A stretch of DNA of 9,638 nucleotides from Rhodoferax sp. (lineage in GTDB: Bacteria > Pseudomonadota > Gammaproteobacteria > Burkholderiales > Burkholderiaceae_C). Location of the stretch: assembly GCA_029946045.1 (NCBI GenBank), contig JAQSDS010000001.1, forward strand, positions 1-9,638, in the 5' to 3' direction. The translations under genes and the position numbers were made by a program. The notes below the pieces were generated by a model. The model was not told the DNA's origin. It saw only the letters and a list, made by a program, of their open reading frames with translations, and ran no database searches. Shown here piece by piece: positions 1-7,117 of this stretch (position 1 is the first letter of the stretch; each line of letters starts with the position of its first letter).

Positions 1-325
1 CTTGGTCTTGCGCGCTCTTGAGGAAATGGCTCAGCACCGTGCCCCGCGCATCGGTGAGGCGCAGCTCAAGCACATCAGGGAAGATGACGGAACGCTCCAG
101 CAGACTGTCCAGCTGGTCGAGGCTGTCCTGCGCCAAAGGCGATGCGCTGGAAACCGCCAGGTTACGTACCAGCGCCAGTGCCTGCAGCTCGATGCCGCTG
201 CGCGAAAACGCCAGTTGCTGGCGCATCGTAAAAGTGCCGGCCAATACCACCGCAATCAGCACGGCCGCTGCGGTCAGCAGCATGAGCTGCGCTTGAAGCC
301 CCTTGGGCAGCCAGCGAAAGCTCAT
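1..325 (-). CDS. N-terminus of a membrane sensor protein (histidine kinase or GGDEF type), cut by the window edge
   Basis: The reading frame opens with ATG at 325-323 and stays open for 108 codons to the left edge, so the C-terminal signalling domain is not visible. The protein begins MSFRWLPKGLQAQ, followed by one hydrophobic segment at about residues 12-32. The next part, with a stretch like LALVRNLAVSSASPLA and later FPDVLELRLTDARGTVLS, resembles the extracytoplasmic sensor regions found in bacterial sensor kinases and diguanylate cyclases. Its ATG overlaps the stop of the upstream binding-protein gene as ATGA, which indicates translational coupling. I infer that it is a transmembrane receptor that reads the state of the periplasmic binding protein next to it. 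Whether it is a kinase, a cyclase or a chemoreceptor cannot be decided here. Confidence 0.72.
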   Translation of the reverse strand, partial: MSFRWLPKGLQAQLMLLTAAAVLIAVVLAGTFTMRQQLAFSRSGIELQALALVRNLAVSSASPLAQDSLDQLDSLLERSVIFPDVLELRLTDARGTVLSHFLKSAQDQ

Positions 326-1173
326 GGCTTTGCCGGTTTGACCACGTATTTTTCCAAGCCCATTTTTTCCAGTGGCTGGTAGTCGCGCGCATAGTCGGCA
401 CGCATAGGTGAGGGCATGTCAATGGCCTTGAGTTGGGCTTGACCGATGGCGTCCCCGGTCATGGCAAGCATGGCCTCAGTGACCAGTTTGCGCACAGACT
501 CGGGAACCCGTGGGTGGGCGCTCAAGGGGTGTGGAGGTGCACCTGGTGTTTCCATCAGCACCCGCAACGCATTGCGCAGGGACTCCGGTTCTTGCGATAA
601 GGTGTGATTCACGCCCCCTGCGGCCGCCACTTTGCCGACGGCCAACTGCCTGTAGCTGTTGGAGTGCGTGCTGAAATAGACCGGGGTAATGCGAATTTTT
701 TCCTGCTCAGCCAAATAGGCCCGGATAAGCAAGGAGGCACCAAACGCATTGGGAGAGGGAAAGGCCACTTGCTTGCCATCCAGATCGTGGGCCGAGCGGA
801 TCGGATCATCTTTGCGCACCACCAAAATACCGGTCAGCGGCGTGCTGTCACGAAGCAGCGGAACGTAAGCTTGTGCCCGCATGCCCATGACTTGATGGTA
901 AGGGTTCATGTAGACAAAGTCGGGGGTGCCGGCCACCACCAGGTCTTCAAACTTTGGAATATTGGGGGCCAAGTCCAGGGTAAAGTTCAGGCCTGTGGTC
1001 TTGCTCAGGCGCTCAAGCACTGGCGTCCAGTCCCGGTGCACTTCAAGGGCCGGAAATTGCGGGACCACCGAAACGGAATAGCTTTGTTTTGGCGTCTGCG
1101 CCCAAGCCACCGTGTCAAAAAAAAGCAAAGAAAAAAAGGCCGCAGCCAAAATTTTTCTCATTATTTTTTCCAT
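322..1173 (-). CDS. Secreted PhnD-like periplasmic substrate-binding protein
   Basis: This 283-residue protein has a clear signal peptide: a charged MRKIL start, a very hydrophobic core (AAAFFSLLFF) and a likely cleavage after AWA. The mature part looks like the phosphate/phosphonate (PhnD) family of type 2 binding proteins: a V-x-P-QFPALEVHRDWTPVLERLS opening, a PDFVYMNPYHQV segment at about residues 84-95, VVRKDDPI followed by DLDGKQVAFPSPNAFGAS at about 130-146, and a C-terminal helical region. No permease or ATPase gene is adjacent. Instead its stop overlaps the start of a membrane sensor protein by 4 nt, so I infer a sensory rather than a transport role. The ligand is unknown. Translation could start at 1173 or at the ATG at 1161 (MRKIL), which has GGAAA about 7 nt upstream; the 1161 start gives the more usual signal peptide. 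Codons near the start contain runs of 8 and 7 T on the coding strand. Confidence 0.82.
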   Translation of the reverse strand: MEKIMRKILAAAFFSLLFFDTVAWAQTPKQSYSVSVVPQFPALEVHRDWTPVLERLSKTTGLNFTLDLAPNIPKFEDLVVAGTPDFVYMNPYHQVMGMRAQAYVPLLRDSTPLTGILVVRKDDPIRSAHDLDGKQVAFPSPNAFGASLLIRAYLAEQEKIRITPVYFSTHSNSYRQLAVGKVAAAGGVNHTLSQEPESLRNALRVLMETPGAPPHPLSAHPRVPESVRKLVTEAMLAMTGDAIGQAQLKAIDMPSPMRADYARDYQPLEKMGLEKYVVKPAKP

Positions 1174-1174
1174 A

Positions 1175-1290
1175 TGAACCGCTTCCCAATCAATGCATGC
1201 ACTCCAACGGCTGCAGCCAAGGGCGAATGCCCTTGCTCAAGACCCGCTGTTACAGGATTATGACCGGAGGGCGATTCGGTATGCGGTTCA
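1175..1290. repeat. Gap between kce and the binding-protein gene, bounded by inverted TGAACCGC ends
   Basis: TGAACCGC is found on the plus strand at 1175-1182 and on the minus strand at 1290-1283. The two ends stay similar for about 18 nt if one gap is allowed (both reach AATC). They enclose almost the whole gap. The TGA of the right end is the kce stop codon, and the left end begins just before the downstream ATG. This could be the remnant of a small transposable element, or chance. No target-site duplication is visible. The gap also contains an 8-nt palindrome, TGCATGCA (1194-1201). Confidence 0.35.
1209..1235 (-). other. Hairpin-forming sequence downstream of kce
   Basis: A perfect 7-bp inverted repeat with a 4-nt loop lies at 1218-1235 (CAAGGGC, GAAT, GCCCTTG). 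It is followed, in the direction of transcription, by the partly overlapping 10-nt palindrome GGCTGCAGCC (1209-1218). It lies about 50 nt after the kce stop and could slow or end transcription. No T-run follows it, so it is not a standard intrinsic terminator, and read-through into the sensory genes is possible. Confidence 0.3.
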
Positions 1291-2100
1291 ATGCAAGCCC
1301 AACAGCACACGCGCTTCATCGGGTGTGGCCAGGTCCCGGTCGAGTTCACGGCTGATGCGGGCGATGCGCGCCACCAGTTGCGCGTTGCTGGCGGCCAGTT
1401 CACCCTTGCGGTAATACACGTTGTCCTCAAAACCCACACGCACATGGCCGCCCAACAGAATGGCCAGCGTGCCCAGCGGCAGTTGAGCCGGGCCGATGCC
1501 CGCCACCGTCCAGGTGGACCCGGCGGGCAACTGGGAGCGCAGGTACAGCAAGGCCTCGGGCGTGCCAGCCATGCCGCCGGGAATACCCAGCACAAAATCA
1601 AAATGCTGCGGTCCGGTGAGCAGGCCTTTTTGCAGCCAGCGTTGCGCTGTGCTCAGCATGCCACTGTCAAAAATCTCCAGCTCGGGTTTCACGCCATGGT
1701 TGCGCATGGTGGCGGCAAAAAGCGCCATCTCGGCCGGCGGGTTCATGAACACATCGTCGCCAAAGTTGACCGTACCCATGGACAGCGTAGCCATTTCTGG
1801 TTGGAGTGTGACCGGGGCCAGCCGCTCCTGCGGTGTCATGCCCACGGCACCGCCGGTGGACACCTGCACAATCACGTTGCAGCGCTTTTTGACCTCGGCA
1901 ATGATCTGGCGATACATGTCCTTGTCCTGCGTCGGTGTGCCGTCGGGCATGCGGGCGTGCACATGCACCATGGCAGCACCGGCCTGGGCGCAGGCGTAAG
2001 CCGCGTCGGCGATTTCTTCTGGCGTGATGGGCAGCGCTGGCTGCTGAGCGCGGGTCACTTCGGCACCGGTCAACGCGGCAGTGATGATGAGTTTGTCCAT
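1288..2100 (-). CDS. kce: 3-keto-5-aminohexanoate cleavage enzyme (BKACE family)
   Basis: Kce cleaves 3-keto-5-aminohexanoate with acetyl-CoA to acetoacetate and 3-aminobutyryl-CoA, the carbon-chain cleavage of this lysine pathway. The 270-residue protein has the family's TIM-barrel landmarks. MDKLIITAALTGAEVTR contains the conserved E14. MVHVHAR at 44-50 carries the two zinc-binding histidines H46 and H48. STGG lies at 81-84, LEIFDSG at 141-147, and RVGFEDN at 221-227 has E225 as the expected third metal ligand. The length fits the family. The frame is open further upstream, but the ATG at 2100 starts the conserved sequence and lies 2 nt after the kal stop, so translation is probably coupled; the ribosome site is weak. 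Other family members act on other beta-keto acids, but here the neighbours fix the substrate. Confidence 0.93.
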   Translation of the reverse strand: MDKLIITAALTGAEVTRAQQPALPITPEEIADAAYACAQAGAAMVHVHARMPDGTPTQDKDMYRQIIAEVKKRCNVIVQVSTGGAVGMTPQERLAPVTLQPEMATLSMGTVNFGDDVFMNPPAEMALFAATMRNHGVKPELEIFDSGMLSTAQRWLQKGLLTGPQHFDFVLGIPGGMAGTPEALLYLRSQLPAGSTWTVAGIGPAQLPLGTLAILLGGHVRVGFEDNVYYRKGELAASNAQLVARIARISRELDRDLATPDEARVLLGLH

Positions 2101-2102
2101 GT

Positions 2103-2516
2103 TCAGCAGCTCACCACCGGGTGCGTGATGCGCTGACACGCTGCGGGCACCACACAGGTGCCCGATGCCTTGCACACCAGGATCGGCTCGGCCAGCACGT
2201 CGGCAGCAGACGCCTGGCCAGCCATGCCAGCGGACACAATCACCTTGCGCGCCTCGAACACCATGGTGCGCGAAGTCTTGCCCATGGCCACGATTCGGCC
2301 CGTAGCCTCGATGTAGTCACCCGCATACACCGGCGCGAGGAATTGAACGCTGTCGTAAGCCACGAACAGGCCTTCGTCGCCGTCGCTGCGAATCAGCAGT
2401 TCGGTGGCCACGTCGCCAAACAGGTGCAGCATTTTGGCGCCGTCAACCAGGCCACCGGCGTAATGGGCGTCGTGCGCACTGATGCGCAGGCGGATCAGGC
2501 TGGTGATGTTCTTCAT
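2103..2516 (-). CDS. kal: 3-aminobutyryl-CoA ammonia-lyase
   Basis: Kal removes ammonia from L-3-aminobutyryl-CoA to give crotonyl-CoA, the step after Kce. The 137-residue product is a small single-domain protein of the hotdog-fold type. It opens [20 protein letters not shown], followed by [20 protein letters not shown], and has the typical hotdog beta-sheet stretch [20 protein letters not shown] at about 56-75. I chose the ATG at 2516 because AAAGGA lies about 6 nt upstream and because the family similarity begins there. The frame is open for another 48 codons upstream, but that part runs through the hairpin DNA and looks non-coding. The stop is 2 nt before kce, so the two consecutive pathway steps are translated together. 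A 140-nt gap with a long inverted repeat separates it from kamE. Confidence 0.9.
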   Translation of the reverse strand: MKNITSLIRLRISAHDAHYAGGLVDGAKMLHLFGDVATELLIRSDGDEGLFVAYDSVQFLAPVYAGDYIEATGRIVAMGKTSRTMVFEARKVIVSAGMAGQASAADVLAEPILVCKASGTCVVPAACQRITHPVVSC

Positions 2517-2552
2517 TGCATTCCTTTCAAAAACGACAGCACGTCCAATGTA

Positions 2553-2632
2553 GCGCGGGGTCATCGGCGGGGGTGGGCGCCGATTTCTGGTACCCCAGTA
2601 TGAGGTGTCCGCCCCTGCCGGTGACCCCGCGC
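2553..2632. repeat. Long inverted repeat (29-bp stem, 22-nt loop) between kamE and kal
   Basis: The arms are 2553-2581 and 2604-2632, with the loop at 2582-2603. All 29 positions can pair in plus-strand RNA: 24 Watson-Crick pairs and 5 G.U pairs. In the minus-strand operon transcript those five become A.C mismatches, though 24 pairs remain. The loop contains a small inner stem, CTGG with CCAG (2587-2590 and 2595-2598). In the operon mRNA it lies between the kamE stop and kal and may shift expression of kal-kce relative to the upstream genes. Its right arm is related to part of the repeat at 7118-7204. Origin unknown: a REP-like or transposon-derived repeat is possible. Confidence 0.8.
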
Positions 2633-2656
2633 GGCGCAGCGCACCGGAAGTCCCCG

Positions 2657-3406
2657 TCAATGCCTTTTAATCCATTCGTGAATCGCAAAGGATGCCACAT
2701 CTTCGGCATAACTCTTGGTGCCAAAGCCGGCATCGTAGCCCAGCTCCTTGGCCAGCTCATGGCTGATGCGCGGGCCACCCACCACCAAAATTACCTTGTC
2801 GCGCAGCCCTTCGGCCTCCAGCAGGTCGGACAACTTGGTGAGATTGTCGAGGTGAATATTCTTTTGCGTCACCACTTGCGAGACCAGAATCACATCGGCT
2901 TTTTCTTCAATGGCGCGCGTCACCAGGTCTTCGGAGTCCACCTGCGCGCCGAGATTGATGGCGCGAATCTCGTGGTAACTCTCCAGCCCCTTGTGGCCGT
3001 TGAAGCCCTTCATGTTCATGATCGCGTCAATGCCCACGGTGTGGGCATCGGTTTCAATGCAGGCGCCCACCACCACCATGCGGCGTCCCATTTTTTCGAC
3101 AATCAGGGCGTTGATACCCTCTTTGTCCATCACCTCGTATTCAGGCTTGACCACCTGAAAACTGGCCAGGTCGACCTGGTGTTTGCACTGCCCATAGACC
3201 ACGAAAAAGCTGAAGCCCTGCCCCATGTCTTCGCAGTGCACCACCGCAGGCTCTTCCAGACCCATCAAACCGGCCAGACGTTTCGCACCTTCCTTGCTGG
3301 TTTCACTCAAGCCCACCGGCAGGGTAAAAGAAAGCTGGACGCGGCCATCGCCGAGCGTGTCGCCATAGGGTTTGACCCATTGTTCTGAACGTTTGGTCTC
3401 AAGCAT
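2657..3406 (-). CDS. kamE: Lysine/beta-lysine 5,6-aminomutase, B12-binding beta subunit
   Basis: With KamD this protein forms the adenosylcobalamin- and PLP-dependent aminomutase that moves the terminal amino group of beta-lysine from C6 to C5, giving 3,5-diaminohexanoate. In the 249-residue sequence the B12-binding motif DxHxxG is visible as TDAHTVG, with H122 as the cobalt ligand, in a Rossmann-like domain that ends with the glycine-rich [10 protein letters not shown] at about 205-214. K133, eleven residues after H122, matches the spacing of the known PLP-binding lysine of the clostridial enzyme (H133/K144), so both cofactor contacts are kept. The ATG at 3406 follows AGGAG at good spacing and overlaps the end of kamD by 8 nt, as expected for subunits of one complex. 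Confidence 0.96.
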   Translation of the reverse strand: MLETKRSEQWVKPYGDTLGDGRVQLSFTLPVGLSETSKEGAKRLAGLMGLEEPAVVHCEDMGQGFSFFVVYGQCKHQVDLASFQVVKPEYEVMDKEGINALIVEKMGRRMVVVGACIETDAHTVGIDAIMNMKGFNGHKGLESYHEIRAINLGAQVDSEDLVTRAIEEKADVILVSQVVTQKNIHLDNLTKLSDLLEAEGLRDKVILVVGGPRISHELAKELGYDAGFGTKSYAEDVASFAIHEWIKRH

Positions 3407-4958
3407 GTTGGACTCCTGAAGTGGACAACATCAATGATGGGAACGGGTTGTAGTAGTTGTCGGCCTTGGTGATGACACCTTCCAGCCCCTTGCCGCCGGT
3501 CGGGGTGCGTGAGATCTCGGCAAACATGCCTTTGCCAATGGCGGTGGGCAGGCTCATGGTCTCGATCTGCGCCAGCATGGCCTCGGCCTCGGCCAGCACC
3601 GCTTGGGCACGACGCTCAATCAGGCCACCACTTTTGAATTCGATCTCGGAATGCAGGTCTTTCATGGTGCCAAACACATATTTGGCGTTCTGAATGGCCA
3701 GGAAACGGTCCTGAATAAACGGCGTGTGGATGGCCTCGGTCATCATGCCCAGTAGGTGGATGTTTTGCTGGGTCACGGTGCTCACAATATTGAACAGCGT
3801 GTCCTGCACCTGACCCTTGAAGATATTGCCCGTCATGTGTTTGGTTGGGGGCATGTACTTGAGCGACGCCTGTGGAAACACCTGGCGCACCAGTTGGGCG
3901 TGGGCCAGTTCCCACAAAAATCCGTTTTCCAGTTCGGGGTGAATCTCGAAGGCATGGCCTAGTCCCATTTGCTCGGGCTTGAGGCCCGACAACACGGCAA
4001 ACTGCTCATTGATGAGTTGGGACGCCAGCACGGTGTGCGCTGCATCATAGGCGTCGGCCGTGGTCAGGTAATTGTCTTCCCCGGTGTTGATGATGATGCC
4101 GGCATAGGCATTGACCATGCGTGAGAAAAACTGGTCGATGAAGGTGCGCTTCATGTTGATGTCGCGAAAAATGATGCCGTACATCGAGTCGTTGAGCATC
4201 ATGTCAAGCCGCTCCATGGCGCCCATGGCGGCGATCTCGGGCATGCACAAGCCGGAGCAGTAATTGGTCAGGCGAATGTAGCGGCCCACCTTGGCGCCCA
4301 CTTCGTCCAGCGCGGCGCGCATCAAACGAAAGTTTTCCTGCGTGGCATAGGTGCCGCCGAAGCCTTCGGTGGTGGCGCCAAAAGGCACGTAGTCCAGCAG
4401 GCTCTGGCCAGTGGAACGGATCACCGCAATGATGTCGGCGCCCTGCTCGGCCGCCGCGCGTGCCTGCGCCACGTCTTCATAAATGTTGCCGGTGGCCACG
4501 ATCAGGTAAAGCCAGGGCGTTTTAGCTTCGCCCATGGACTCGATGGCCTTGTCGCGCTGCTTGCGTTGCGCTGCAATTTGCGTGCACCGGGCTTGGGCCT
4601 GTGCATCAGCGCCAGCGCGGGCGGCCAGTGGGTCTTTGGGTTGGGTCAGGGTGAGCGTGCCGTTTGAGACGGCCTGCGCCACTTGTTGCGCGGTCCAGCC
4701 CTGCGCTTGCATGGCGCCCGCAAGAATCGTGGCAGCACCAAATTGCAGCAGGTTCTGCTCCTGCAGGTGGCTGACGACGCGGTTGGGTAGCGGTACCTGG
4801 TTTTCATCCACGCCGTCCACCCCAAGCAGGCGCAGCGTGGCCCGCTCCACCGTGGTGGTGGTGAACTGGGCCATGTCGTCAAACACCTGACGCGCAATGC
4901 GCCGGGCCGAATCGCGGGCGCGGTCAATTTGTGCCTGGTCGAGTTGCAAATGGCTCAT
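3399..4958 (-). CDS. kamD: Lysine/beta-lysine 5,6-aminomutase, alpha subunit
   Basis: This is the large TIM-barrel subunit of the aminomutase; it holds the substrate and PLP and packs against the B12 of KamE. At 519 residues it matches the usual length of about 515-520. The region at about 181-211 (RSTGQSLLDYVP, then TEGFGGTYATQENFR) is characteristic of this family, as are YIRLTNYCSGLCMPEIA at about 227-243 and the DINMKRTF segment near 266. The product starts MSHLQLDQAQIDRAR. Its ATG overlaps the stop of the KamB-like gene as ATGA and is preceded by AAGGAA about 6 nt upstream, inside that gene. No frameshift or missing block is seen. Adenosylcobalamin must be made or imported by the host; no B12 genes or B12 riboswitch are seen in the window. 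Confidence 0.96.
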   Translation of the reverse strand: MSHLQLDQAQIDRARDSARRIARQVFDDMAQFTTTTVERATLRLLGVDGVDENQVPLPNRVVSHLQEQNLLQFGAATILAGAMQAQGWTAQQVAQAVSNGTLTLTQPKDPLAARAGADAQAQARCTQIAAQRKQRDKAIESMGEAKTPWLYLIVATGNIYEDVAQARAAAEQGADIIAVIRSTGQSLLDYVPFGATTEGFGGTYATQENFRLMRAALDEVGAKVGRYIRLTNYCSGLCMPEIAAMGAMERLDMMLNDSMYGIIFRDINMKRTFIDQFFSRMVNAYAGIIINTGEDNYLTTADAYDAAHTVLASQLINEQFAVLSGLKPEQMGLGHAFEIHPELENGFLWELAHAQLVRQVFPQASLKYMPPTKHMTGNIFKGQVQDTLFNIVSTVTQQNIHLLGMMTEAIHTPFIQDRFLAIQNAKYVFGTMKDLHSEIEFKSGGLIERRAQAVLAEAEAMLAQIETMSLPTAIGKGMFAEISRTPTGGKGLEGVITKADNYYNPFPSLMLSTSGVQHA

Positions 4959-6028
4959 GCTGTTTCCTTGTATTGATTCATTCTTGCCTCCAACATCACA
5001 TCACTGACGCCATAAGCGGCAAAGGCCGCGCGTGCAGCTGTCAAAAATTCTTGCGCATCAAAACTGCCGCCCAGCGGCGAAAAGGGATTGAGCGTGATGC
5101 CGGTCATGTGGATGCCACGGTAAGCCATCAGCCGTGCGCCCTGTTTTTCAAAGGCGAGCAGATCCCCAGCCTCAACAAACAGACGGGTGCCATCGTTGAC
5201 CACCACGCGCAGTCCCGGCCGATGGCTTGCAAGTGTCATCAAGGCGCGCCACAGGGAGTGGCCCACTGCGCCGCTGAGCGCCACTGTGGCCATATCGGCC
5301 TGCTGGTACTGCAGCAAGGTGGCGGCCGCATTGAGCGTCGCCATCTCGGCCAGCATCAACGGCTGGTTCGCACTGTTCCACAGGCCCACGCCGCCACGGG
5401 TGAAGACCGGTTCGCACAGGCTGCGTGTGGCCTCATCAGCTTGCGGAATACCCAGAATGGCGAGCCGGTCACGGGTCTTGCGGATCACGTCGGCAATGCC
5501 CCCGCCTATAGCGGCACCGGTTGCCAGAATCACGCCATTGGCAATAGCGGGTGATGCATGCTGGCTGCGCCCCAGGGCGCCATCCAGAATCACCAGCGCG
5601 GCGCCACACTGTTTGAGGCGGGCAATCACCTTGAGCTGGTCCGAACTGCGTGAGGCACCGGCAATTTCCATCTCGCCGTGCTCCAGCACCTTGACCACCA
5701 GAATTTCGCCCATCGGGCTGTCCATGCCGGTGGCATCAATGTGCTTGTAGCGCACCTTGGCGCGCTCCAGGGTGGCACGTGCGGTGGCTACCAGGTTGCC
5801 GGGCCATACCACAATGGCGGGCTTGGGCACAAAAAACACCGCATCGCGATCTTCACCGTCGCGCCCGATCGACGTGACCCCGAGCGCCACTCCGCTTGCA
5901 GCAGCCTGCGCCAGCAAGTGGTTTAGCGCCACAGTTTTCCCGGTGTTTTTGGTCATGCCCATGACGGCCAGCGTGGTGATGCCACTGGCCTGGATGCGTT
6001 GCCAAAGTGCGCTGGATGAAGTGGTCAT
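4955..6028 (-). CDS. kamB: P-loop protein of the lysine pathway, probable KamB (aminomutase reactivation)
   Basis: This 357-residue soluble protein has a clear Walker A motif, GMTKNTGKT, at residues 24-32, in a beta-strand/P-loop setting near the N-terminus (TLAVMGMTKNTGKTVALNHL). A possible Walker B strand, LVILDGALGR, lies at about 145-154, and a glycine-rich stretch (ATGAAIGGGIAD) at about 169-180. In known lysine-fermentation clusters a gene called kamB, with a P-loop, lies near kamD and is proposed to help reactivate the B12 aminomutase. The position directly before kamD, with an ATGA overlap, supports that name; the activity itself is an inference. The partner KamC, a MutS-like ATPase, is not in this window. 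I chose the ATG at 6028, one base after the kdd stop (TGACATG). A TTG at 6049 would add seven residues but overlaps kdd and has no advantage. Confidence 0.72.
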   Translation of the reverse strand: MTTSSSALWQRIQASGITTLAVMGMTKNTGKTVALNHLLAQAAASGVALGVTSIGRDGEDRDAVFFVPKPAIVVWPGNLVATARATLERAKVRYKHIDATGMDSPMGEILVVKVLEHGEMEIAGASRSSDQLKVIARLKQCGAALVILDGALGRSQHASPAIANGVILATGAAIGGGIADVIRKTRDRLAILGIPQADEATRSLCEPVFTRGGVGLWNSANQPLMLAEMATLNAAATLLQYQQADMATVALSGAVGHSLWRALMTLASHRPGLRVVVNDGTRLFVEAGDLLAFEKQGARLMAYRGIHMTGITLNPFSPLGGSFDAQEFLTAARAAFAAYGVSDVMLEARMNQYKETA

Positions 6029-6029
6029 G

Positions 6030-7067
6030 TCAAACGTAAAGCTGTTCAAACAGCGCGCGCAGCCTGGGGCTTTCGCGCAACAGGTTCAGCGCAAACTCGG
6101 CGTGACCGGTGGCATAACCGTTGCCCACAATCATTTCCACATCCTTGCCCACGCCCTCAGCGCCGAGTGCCGCCGCGGTGAAGCTGGTGGCCATGGAAAA
6201 GAAGTAAATCTTGCCATGTTGCTTTGTGGCCAGAATGCTGCCCATCTCGGTGTTCTGGATGTTGACGCAGTTGATCACCACGTCGGCCAGCTTGCCGTCG
6301 GTCACCTTTGATACAGCCGCCATCAGGGCCAGCGCGTCAGTGGCGTCCACCTGCAGCGCATGGTCGGCCCAACCCAGATCCAGCATGCGCTGGCAGTCAT
6401 TGGCAAACGGCGACACACCGATGACACAACCCGTGGCACCCGCACGTTTTTTGGCTTCGTAGACACACAGCGTGCCGGACTTGCCACCGCCACCAATGAC
6501 GACCACGGTGTCGCCCTCCTGGACCAGGCGGGCCGTCTGGGCCGGGGCCCCGGCGACATCCAGAATGGCCAGCGCCAGCTTTTCGTCAATGTCGGAGGGC
6601 AACCTGGCATACAGACCGGTTTCGAACAAAATGGCCTGGCCCTTGATTTCGATCTGATCCTGGCTCATGTGGATTTTGGTGATCTCGTCAATGCGCAAGG
6701 GTGTCAGCGACAGCGACACCAGCGTGGCGATTTTGTCACCCACCTTCAGATCGATCTTGCCAAGCAAGGCCGGACCGATCTCGGCCACAGTGCCCATCAG
6801 CATGCCGCCCGACCCAGTGACTGGGTTGTGGTGTTTGCCGCGCTGGGCCACGATGTCCTTGACCATGGCTGCCACGGCGGCCTGGTCGCCCCCGGTGGCG
6901 CTTTTGATCTGCGTGAAGCTGGCCGAGTCGATGTTGAGCGCCGACACGTCGATCAGGATCTCGTTGTCGTAAATAGCCATGGTGTTGTCGAGCTTCCAGG
7001 CAGGCTGGGGCAGCACACCAAGTGGTTCGAGCACACGGTGGGTGCCGTAAGGGGAGCCTTGTTTCAT
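6030..7067 (-). CDS. kdd: L-erythro-3,5-diaminohexanoate dehydrogenase
   Basis: Kdd oxidises 3,5-diaminohexanoate with NAD(P)+ to 3-keto-5-aminohexanoate and ammonia, the step between the aminomutase and Kce. The 345-residue protein resembles zinc-type alcohol dehydrogenases in outline: an N-terminal region with the family-like opening MKQGSPYGTHRVLEPLGVLP, then a nucleotide-binding Rossmann domain with VVVIGGGGKSG at 188-198. GKIYFFSMATSFTAAALGAE at 285-304 and the closing GNGYATGHAEFALNLLRESP at about 315-334 are typical of Kdd. I chose the ATG at 7067 because the family sequence starts there; a TTG at 7163 keeps the frame open, but the extra residues run through repeat DNA and look non-coding. 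The ribosome site (CGGAA) is modest. Its stop is 1 nt before the next gene. Confidence 0.92.
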   Translation of the reverse strand: MKQGSPYGTHRVLEPLGVLPQPAWKLDNTMAIYDNEILIDVSALNIDSASFTQIKSATGGDQAAVAAMVKDIVAQRGKHHNPVTGSGGMLMGTVAEIGPALLGKIDLKVGDKIATLVSLSLTPLRIDEITKIHMSQDQIEIKGQAILFETGLYARLPSDIDEKLALAILDVAGAPAQTARLVQEGDTVVVIGGGGKSGTLCVYEAKKRAGATGCVIGVSPFANDCQRMLDLGWADHALQVDATDALALMAAVSKVTDGKLADVVINCVNIQNTEMGSILATKQHGKIYFFSMATSFTAAALGAEGVGKDVEMIVGNGYATGHAEFALNLLRESPRLRALFEQLYV

Positions 7068-7117
7068 GCTTATTCCGTTGAATCGTGGTCGGTCAGTCGA
7101 GTCAGTCCAGTTGTGGG

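Noticed and set aside
1257..1262. Minus-strand CATAAT resembling a -10 box upstream of the binding-protein gene
   Set aside because: No acceptable -35 sequence lies at 16-18 nt; the nearest TTGAAC is 23 nt away.
1291..2136. Plus-strand open frame of 281 codons opposite kce
   Set aside because: Antisense to kce with shadow-type composition and no recognisable motif.
2517..2660. Upstream start extending Kal by 48 residues
   Set aside because: The extension would translate the long inverted repeat; the ATG at 2516 has a good AAAGGA site and fits the family length.
2516..3388. Long plus-strand open frame (290 codons) opposite kamE
   Set aside because: It lies opposite kamE, whose cofactor residues are all recognisable, and runs through the hairpin. 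Its translation is rich in His and Gln, as expected of an antisense shadow of a GC-rich gene, with no recognisable domain.
7088..7107. Short direct repeats (GTCGGTC, GTCAGTC, GTCAGTC) in the kdd leader
   Set aside because: Seven-base words with slight variation over 20 nt; too short to support an operator without other copies.
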